Position numbers and translations under genes: made by a program. The notes under the pieces are model-generated. The model searched no databases, was not told the origin of the DNA, and saw only the letters and a program-made list of their open reading frames with translations. Shown here in pieces: positions 6,855 through 11,101 of a stretch of DNA of 11,101 nt (position 1 is its first letter; each line of letters starts with the position of its first letter). The DNA is from an uncultured Clostridium sp. (GTDB lineage Bacteria; Bacillota; Clostridia; Lachnospirales; Lachnospiraceae): positions 1 through 11,101 of the forward strand of contig CATWBR010000110.1 in NCBI GenBank assembly GCA_958349075.1. The letters run 5' to 3'.

Positions 6855-7526
6855 AAAATATTACTGATTGAAGACGATGTAGTTTTATGTGATACGCTGA
6901 AGCTTTCCCTGGACAAGGCCGGATATGATACCGAGATCTGCCATAATGGGACAGACGGTCTTCTCTATGCGTGTTCCAGTGCTTACGACTGCCTGATCAT
7001 CGACCGCATGCTGCCGGAGATGGACGGACTCACGCTCCTGCAGGCGCTCAGAAGGCGGGGAATCCAGACTCCGGCCATCTTTTCCACTGCCCTGGACGGA
7101 CTGAATGACCGCGTAAACGGTCTGGATGCAGGAGCCGACGACTATATTGCAAAGCCTTACGCAGTGGAAGAACTGCTTGCCAGAATCCGCGCCGTCACCA
7201 GAAGGCCCGGACGCATTGAGGACGATCGCAGTCTCTCCTTTGAGGGGCTCCTGTTCTCAAAGGAACACCGTGAACTCCGGTATCAGAATTCTTCCGTTAC
7301 CTTATCTAAAAAAGAAGCTTCCCTGGTGGAATATTTTTTCAGGAATCCCGGCAGGACGCTCAACCGTGAAATGATTCTGACCTATGTCTGGGGTTCTTCC
7401 AGTGAAGTGGAGGACGGTAATCTGGATAATTATATTTATTTTATCCGGCGCAGACTCGGAACTTTAAAGGTTCCCGTCCGGATCGTAACGGTCCACGGCG
7501 TCGGGTACCGTCTGGAAAAAGCTTAG
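6852..7526 (+). CDS. OmpR/PhoB-family DNA-binding response regulator
   Basis: Predicted 224 aa, the normal family length when started at 6852; an in-frame ATG at 6834 would add six residues with no gain in ribosome binding. The receiver domain (1 to about 115) keeps all key residues: acidic pocket D8/D9, phospho-acceptor D51 (in CLIIDRMLPEMDG), T79 and K101 (AKPY). Residues about 125-224 form the winged-helix output domain, with the TLSKKEASLVEYFFRNPGRT segment, NLDNYIYFIRRRL recognition-helix region and the final VTVHGVGYRLEK hairpin. It should be phosphorylated by the kinase encoded 13 bp downstream and bind the repeats at 6724-6774, controlling its own gene and the divergent operon. The target assignment is inference from position. 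Confidence 0.95.
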   Translation: MKILLIEDDVVLCDTLKLSLDKAGYDTEICHNGTDGLLYACSSAYDCLIIDRMLPEMDGLTLLQALRRRGIQTPAIFSTALDGLNDRVNGLDAGADDYIAKPYAVEELLARIRAVTRRPGRIEDDRSLSFEGLLFSKEHRELRYQNSSVTLSKKEASLVEYFFRNPGRTLNREMILTYVWGSSSEVEDGNLDNYIYFIRRRLGTLKVPVRIVTVHGVGYRLEKA

Positions 7527-7539
7527 AAAGGATGGGATC

Positions 7540-8922
7540 ATGTTTCGCACGGCACAAAAAAAGCTTACCATACTCTATACCGCCCTTACCGGCATCATTC
7601 TCCTCCTGCTTCTGGCCCTGATTTTCTACCGCAACATTACGGTCCGGGAACAGCAGGAAATCACCGATTTTAACAACCTGTGGTTTTCCGCCAGTTCCCG
7701 GCTCCAGTCGGACTCCTATATCAGCGACTCCTATCTTGCACAAACTGAGGTTATGAACCGATCCGTCATTTATATAGAAGAAAACGGTTTACCTCTTTTC
7801 TTTTCGGGCGCCTGGACGCCTCCAACCGACAGAAACTCCCTGATCCGTTCCGCATTTGACGCGGCCGATGCGGAGGGCGTGAGTCCCGATCATCCTCCCG
7901 TTTCTTCCTCCATGAGCCAGACCTCCCTCCTCCGCATCAAGGGGGAGCAGAATGATTCCTACTATAGCAGGGTCATGGTGCTGACAACCGATCACGGAGC
8001 AAAATGTCTCCTGCTCCTGTCCTATATCACCCCCCGGCTGACCCTTGTGCTTCAGAGCCTGCCTCTGTTTGCCCTCTCCGGGGCCGCGGGACTGCTCGCT
8101 ATCCTGATTATCAGTTGGTTTCTGACCGGCCGGGCTCTTCAGCCTGCCAGGGAGAGCGTGAGAAGCCAGACCGAGTTTGTTGCCGCTGCTTCCCATGAGC
8201 TGCGCTCCCCTCTGGCCGTGATCCGCTCCAGTCTCTCTGCGCTTCAGAGTGAACTGTCGGAGAAACTTCCGGATGAAGCGCCTGATACGGTGTCCACGCC
8301 GGCTCACATGCACATCACCTGGAAACAGCTCATCGGCAATGCAGACCGCGAATGCCAGAGGATGGCGAGGCTGGTCGGTGATATGCTGCTGCTGGCTTCC
8401 TCCGATGCCGGTACCTGGGCCCTGCACAGGACGGAGACCGAACCCGATACGCTTCTCATAGAGGCATATGAAGCGTTCCTGCCAATATGCAGGGAGAAAA
8501 ATATAAACCTAACCCTGGCGCTTCCTGAGAAACCTCTGCCTCCTCTCCAGGCTGATAAGCAGAGGCTCCAGCAGGTTATCGCCATTCTCCTCGACAACGC
8601 CGTCACTTATACCCCGGAAGGTAAATCCATCTATCTGAAAATGTATAGAAAGGAGAGCGGCAGGCATATCAGTTCAGGTCTTTTCCGGACGGTAATAGAG
8701 ATTTCCGACAGCGGCAAAGGGATCCCCGATGAGATGAAATCCCGGATTTTCGACCGTTTCTACCGCGGCGACGCCTCCCGGAATGATAAAAAGCATTTCG
8801 GGCTTGGCTTAAGTATTGCAAAAGAGCTGGTGGAAATGCACGGAGGCACCATTGCCGTCTATGATAATCCGGAAGGCGGTAGCCGTTTCGTGATCACCCT
8901 GACCTTACAGCAGGCACAGTGA
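7540..8922 (+). CDS. Sensor histidine kinase, HAMP-less, partner of the preceding response regulator
   Basis: Predicted 460 aa, preceded by AAAGGATGG seven bases before the ATG. Topology: membrane helix 1 (about 10-30), an extracellular sensor region of about 135 residues (31-167), membrane helix 2 (168-195), then a short linker directly into the dimerisation domain with no HAMP domain. The phospho-accepting histidine is H219 (FVAAASHELRSPL). The second DHp helix (ECQRMARLVGDMLLLAS) comes later than usual because the connecting loop (about 238-262) is enlarged and Pro-rich. The ATPase domain is complete: N box DNAVTYTP (N353), G1 DSGKGIP (390-396), F box FDRFYRGD, G2 FGLGLS (420-425). The sensor region has no recognisable fold to me. 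Possible inputs are envelope stress, the imported solute or the propeller lipoprotein. Confidence 0.95.
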   Translation: MFRTAQKKLTILYTALTGIILLLLLALIFYRNITVREQQEITDFNNLWFSASSRLQSDSYISDSYLAQTEVMNRSVIYIEENGLPLFFSGAWTPPTDRNSLIRSAFDAADAEGVSPDHPPVSSSMSQTSLLRIKGEQNDSYYSRVMVLTTDHGAKCLLLLSYITPRLTLVLQSLPLFALSGAAGLLAILIISWFLTGRALQPARESVRSQTEFVAAASHELRSPLAVIRSSLSALQSELSEKLPDEAPDTVSTPAHMHITWKQLIGNADRECQRMARLVGDMLLLASSDAGTWALHRTETEPDTLLIEAYEAFLPICREKNINLTLALPEKPLPPLQADKQRLQQVIAILLDNAVTYTPEGKSIYLKMYRKESGRHISSGLFRTVIEISDSGKGIPDEMKSRIFDRFYRGDASRNDKKHFGLGLSIAKELVEMHGGTIAVYDNPEGGSRFVITLTLQQAQ

Positions 8923-9014
8923 TTGCGGTTTGAATGAGCGGGATTCATGTAGGAATAAAATTTCAATATAAAAGAAAAGGATTCATGATTAAGCAAAAAG
9001 AAAGGAGAATCAGA

Positions 9015-9689
9015 ATGGGAAATTATTACCAGGAAAGCCTCAATGCGAACGGATTGTATCAGGTTTACCAAACCGGTATCCCAAGAATCGTGCAGTATCT
9101 GCGGGCCGAGACAGACTATGTCAAAGAAAGACTGAACGGCACCGAACATATTCTTGAAATAGGCGCCGGATACGGACGTATTATGAAGGAACTTGCTCCC
9201 GCCGCAGCCTTTGTCACAGGTGTCGAAATCTCTGAGGATTCGGCTGCGTTTGGGAAAATGTATTTAAACGGCTGCGGTAACTGTAACCTTTTAGTGATGG
9301 ATGCCCATAAGCTTAACTTCCACGAAGAATTTGACGCCGTCGTCTGTCTGCAGAACGGTCTGTCCGCCGTTAAGGGAGAACCGGCAGAACTGATAAGCCG
9401 ATGCCTGTCTGCCCTGAAACCGGGCGGCACCGCCTATTTCAGCACCTACAGCGAGAAAATCTGGGATACACGCCTTGAATGGTTCCGGGAGCAGGCGCAA
9501 AAGGGGCTGCTCGGTGAGGTGGATGAGGAGAAGACAAAAGACGGAACAATTTACTGCAAGGACGGTTTCCGTGCGGACACGTTTTCCCACAAGGATTTAA
9601 CCGCTTTGGGAGAATCCGCGGGGTGCCGGTATGAAATCGACGAGACGGATGAATCCTCCTTATTTCTTATCCTCCACAAGGATATTTGA
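9015..9689 (+). CDS. Class I SAM-dependent methyltransferase
   Basis: Predicted 224 aa. The start at 9015 follows AAAGGAGAATCAG; an in-frame ATG at 8934 has no ribosome binding site and would add a basic, uncharacteristic leader. The Rossmann-type SAM-binding signature is clear: motif I ILEIGAGYGRIMKEL (46-60), acidic end of strand 2 at E71 (VTGVEIS), an adenine-contact motif MDAHKL (95-100), strand 4 FDAVVCLQNGLS (106-117) and the post-I motif LSALKPGGTAYFSTYSE (131-147). This matches the Methyltransf_11/25 type acting on small molecules, but the substrate is unknown. It lies 92 bp after the kinase gene; no clear terminator or promoter is visible between them, so read-through from the two-component operon is possible. 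It is convergent with the next gene. Confidence 0.88.
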   Translation: MGNYYQESLNANGLYQVYQTGIPRIVQYLRAETDYVKERLNGTEHILEIGAGYGRIMKELAPAAAFVTGVEISEDSAAFGKMYLNGCGNCNLLVMDAHKLNFHEEFDAVVCLQNGLSAVKGEPAELISRCLSALKPGGTAYFSTYSEKIWDTRLEWFREQAQKGLLGEVDEEKTKDGTIYCKDGFRADTFSHKDLTALGESAGCRYEIDETDESSLFLILHKDI

Positions 9690-9700
9690 AAAGCTGCGCT

Positions 9701-10441
9701 TCAGTTGTCATCAGAAAGCAGGCGTTTCAGCATGACCTCTCTGTTGTTGATAAACATTTCCATTACCTGAAAACAGTCCGCCTCCTCGTATGAAATAGGA
9801 TGGATACAGCCGTCATCCAGGGAAAGAATCTCGGCCTCCGGAATACCCAGCAGAATCGGCGAGTGGGTTGCTATGATAAACTGAGCGCCGCTTCTAAGAT
9901 AATTATGGATTGCAAGCAGGAGTGTGAGCTGTCTCTGGGGAGACAGCGCCGCCTCCGGCTCATCCAGAAGATAGAGTCCCCGCGGGCGGAATCTATTCTG
10001 TGCCAGGGCAAGAAAGCTTTCCCCATGCGACTGGCAGTGCAGAGACTTTCCTCCATAATATTTAAGATAACCGCTTCTCTCCTCCTCATAATCATCAATC
10101 TGGCTGGCCACATTATAGAAACTTTCCGCCCTCAGAAAAAATTCGTCTGAGGGTTTTCTTATGCCTTTGACCAGGCGTATGGCCTGCCCCAGCTCCGAGT
10201 GGGTGTCACGGGTGGAAAAGTTGAAGTTTCTCGTTCCGCCCTCCGGGTTGAACCCCCAGGCCACCGCAATTCCTTCCAGCAATGTGGATTTTCCGCTCCC
10301 GTTCTCTCCCACCAGAAACGTAATCGGATTTTCCAGTACCAGCTCCGGGATTTCGGCAAGCGCCGGTATCTGCCGGATATAGGAATCCTCGGGCAGGTAC
10401 TCCTGGCGTACTTGCACTTCCCTTATAAAGTTCATATTCAT
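9701..10441 (-). CDS. Small stand-alone AAA/ABC-type ATPase (COG3910-like)
   Basis: Predicted 246 aa, soluble, with GGAGG seven bases before the ATG at 10441; an in-frame ATG at 10528 lacks such a site. Walker A is GENGSGKST (45-53), the signature region is QSHGES (137-142) in place of LSGGQ, Walker B is GLYLLDEPEAAL (155-166) and the H-loop histidine is H193 (ATHSPIL). The short distance between Walker A and the signature, with no coiled-coil arm, fits the AAA_21/AAA_23 predicted ATPases of the COG3910 kind rather than SMC/RecF proteins. There is no membrane partner, and this gene does not resemble MalK or MsmK (no regulatory C-terminal domain, no LSGGQ), so it is unlikely to power the importer. 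Its cellular role is unknown; some relatives act in defence or repair. It ends 11 bp from the convergent methyltransferase gene. Confidence 0.85.
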   Translation of the reverse strand: MNMNFIREVQVRQEYLPEDSYIRQIPALAEIPELVLENPITFLVGENGSGKSTLLEGIAVAWGFNPEGGTRNFNFSTRDTHSELGQAIRLVKGIRKPSDEFFLRAESFYNVASQIDDYEEERSGYLKYYGGKSLHCQSHGESFLALAQNRFRPRGLYLLDEPEAALSPQRQLTLLLAIHNYLRSGAQFIIATHSPILLGIPEAEILSLDDGCIHPISYEEADCFQVMEMFINNREVMLKRLLSDDN

Positions 10442-10552
10442 TGTGTGCCCTCCATCAGTTCCCTGTGCAAAAATCCCGGAATTTTCATTAAAAACTGGTA
10501 CCCAAATACCCGTTGCAGATAATCTCACTGCGGTATTACCCGGTTACTCACT

Positions 10553-10871
10553 TTATTCCTTCAGCCCATATTCCCGGTAAAGTTTTTCCCGGAATTCCCG
10601 GTTGTCCGCCGCTCTGAGCAAATCCTCCTGACGGGAGTCTTCCAGCAGTTTCTTTGTCAGTACAACAAAGGACATCTCACCTTCTTCGCGCCCCTCCTGC
10701 CTGCCCTCTTCCCGCATCTGCCTCATCGTCTTTTCTTCATCATACTCATAAATGCTCACTTTCATCGCCTCCGCTCTGTTGTTTTTCAGGAACCCTGCCA
10801 GCACATTGTCCCGGATACACTCTTCCACCGCTCGCTCTGATAATGTTTTCCCTGTTCTGCATTTTTCTCAT
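10553..10871 (-). pseudogene. Remnant of an Rpn/PD-(D/E)XK-type nuclease or transposase gene (C-terminal part)
   Basis: The frame from a GTG at 10828 to the stop at 10553 encodes about 91 residues matching the C-terminal end of Rpn-family (recombination-promoting nuclease, YhgA-like) proteins as I know them: VEECIRDNVLAGFLKNNRAE, then SIYEYDEEKTMRQ, then the basic/acidic hinge REEGRQEGREEG and a helical tail. The family is normally about 300 aa, and the catalytic N-terminal part is absent. Homology-like sequence (TLSERAVEEC) continues upstream of the GTG but hits TGA at 10870-10868. In a different frame an ATG at 10871 has a strong AAAGGAGG site and reads MRKMQNRENIIRAS before diverging, so a frameshift near 10830-10840 probably split the original frame. 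It may be decayed or may still make a short protein. Confidence 0.6.
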
Positions 10872-11101
10872 TCCGTACCTCCTTTGTAACGCTGTGAGAT
10901 TATCCATAAATCTTACACCGTCTTCTGTAACCGCAGGAGGCCTCCGCCGCTCAACAATATCCCTGAAACCTCTCTGCATGATAAAATAGGGTTCTGCAAA
11001 GCATCAAGATTTCCTGAAAATCGAAGTTTAAGAAATGACTTAAGACGCGGCTTTCCGCTTGAAATGCTAAGAAATAATATGCTTTAAAATTAGTATAGCA
11101 C
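10872..11101 (-). other. Upstream region of the Rpn-type remnant; open but unrecognised frame
   Basis: Between the remnant and the window edge a minus frame stays open from 11003 and continues into the MRKMQN segment. It contains AEPYFIMQRGFRDIVERRR and then AVTEDGVRFMDNLTALQRRY, an amino-acid mix that looks protein-like, but there is no ribosome binding site for the ATG at 10979. I do not recognise the family. It may be the upstream part of the same decayed gene or a separate relic. About 95 bases at the far right are AT-rich and contain only a promoter-like box. Confidence 0.3.
11092..11100 (-). promoter_or_regulatory. Extended -10 promoter box reading leftward at the window edge
   Basis: The minus strand reads GTGCTATACTAA, an extended -10 (TGCTATACT) of the same kind as the box before the two-component system. 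Its -35 region would lie outside the window. Transcription would run into the Rpn-type remnant. Confidence 0.4.

Noticed and set aside
7789..8427. Minus-strand open frame of 212 codons
   Set aside because: It is antisense to the histidine kinase, whose H, N, G1, F and G2 boxes are all intact in the plus frame.
8941..8987. GGATTCATG direct repeat (8941-8949 and 8979-8987) before the methyltransferase
   Set aside because: A 9-base repeat with 29 bases between copies has no further symmetry and no promoter relation I can show; chance is plausible.
9701..10441. Stand-alone ATPase as the missing motor of the importer
   Set aside because: It lacks LSGGQ and the MalK-type C-terminal domain and belongs to another transcription unit; it looks like a COG3910-type ATPase.
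1..11101. CRISPR arrays, tRNA or rRNA genes, insertion sequences with terminal repeats
   Set aside because: No regularly spaced repeats, tRNA-like cloverleaf sequences, rRNA motifs or intact transposase with flanking inverted repeats were seen; the only mobile-like trace is the Rpn-type remnant at the right.

Overview
The window looks like chromosomal DNA from a gut-type Gram-positive anaerobe, most likely Lachnospiraceae (Clostridium cluster XIVa). This is inferred from strong AGGAGG-type ribosome binding sites, mid-range GC, TGTGCTAnACTAA-type extended -10 boxes, a lipobox solute-binding protein, a HAMP-less OmpR-type two-component system and an Rpn-type nuclease relic. The genus cannot be fixed from sequence alone.

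Layout. (1) Positions 1-130 are non-coding, with a G8 tract and a small palindrome over a possible leftward promoter. (2) Positions 131-6577 hold a five-gene leftward operon. In transcription order it encodes a lipoprotein fusing an N-terminal beta-propeller-like region to a sugar-type solute-binding domain, MalF-like and MalG-like permeases, a membrane-anchored HlyD/MacA-like adaptor with a very long coiled coil, and a small anchored protein resembling only the ectodomain of a MacB/FtsX-type permease. No transport ATPase is visible. (3) Positions 6578-6851 are a divergent control region with an 11-bp inverted repeat. Each arm sits at the same distance from a -10-like element, so the two promoters mirror each other. 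(4) Positions 6852-8922 run rightward and encode an OmpR/PhoB-type response regulator and its histidine kinase. (5) Positions 9015-9689 encode a SAM-dependent methyltransferase (rightward). Convergent to it, 11 bp away, lies a small stand-alone AAA/ABC-type ATPase (9701-10441, leftward). (6) Positions 10553-11101 hold a decayed leftward Rpn/PD-(D/E)XK-type gene: the C-terminal part survives, and an extended -10 box lies at the window edge.

How the parts may work together (inference). The two-component system probably controls the divergent operon and itself through the shared mirror-symmetric operator. The operon combines the extracellular and membrane parts of a carbohydrate-type ABC importer (ATPase supplied elsewhere) with an adaptor and an orphan permease ectodomain normally associated with MacAB-type exporters. 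Import-type and export/adaptor-type envelope parts in one operon, with a dedicated sensor system and a propeller on the binding protein, form the least ordinary system in the window. The genes right of 8922 look like unrelated accessory genes.
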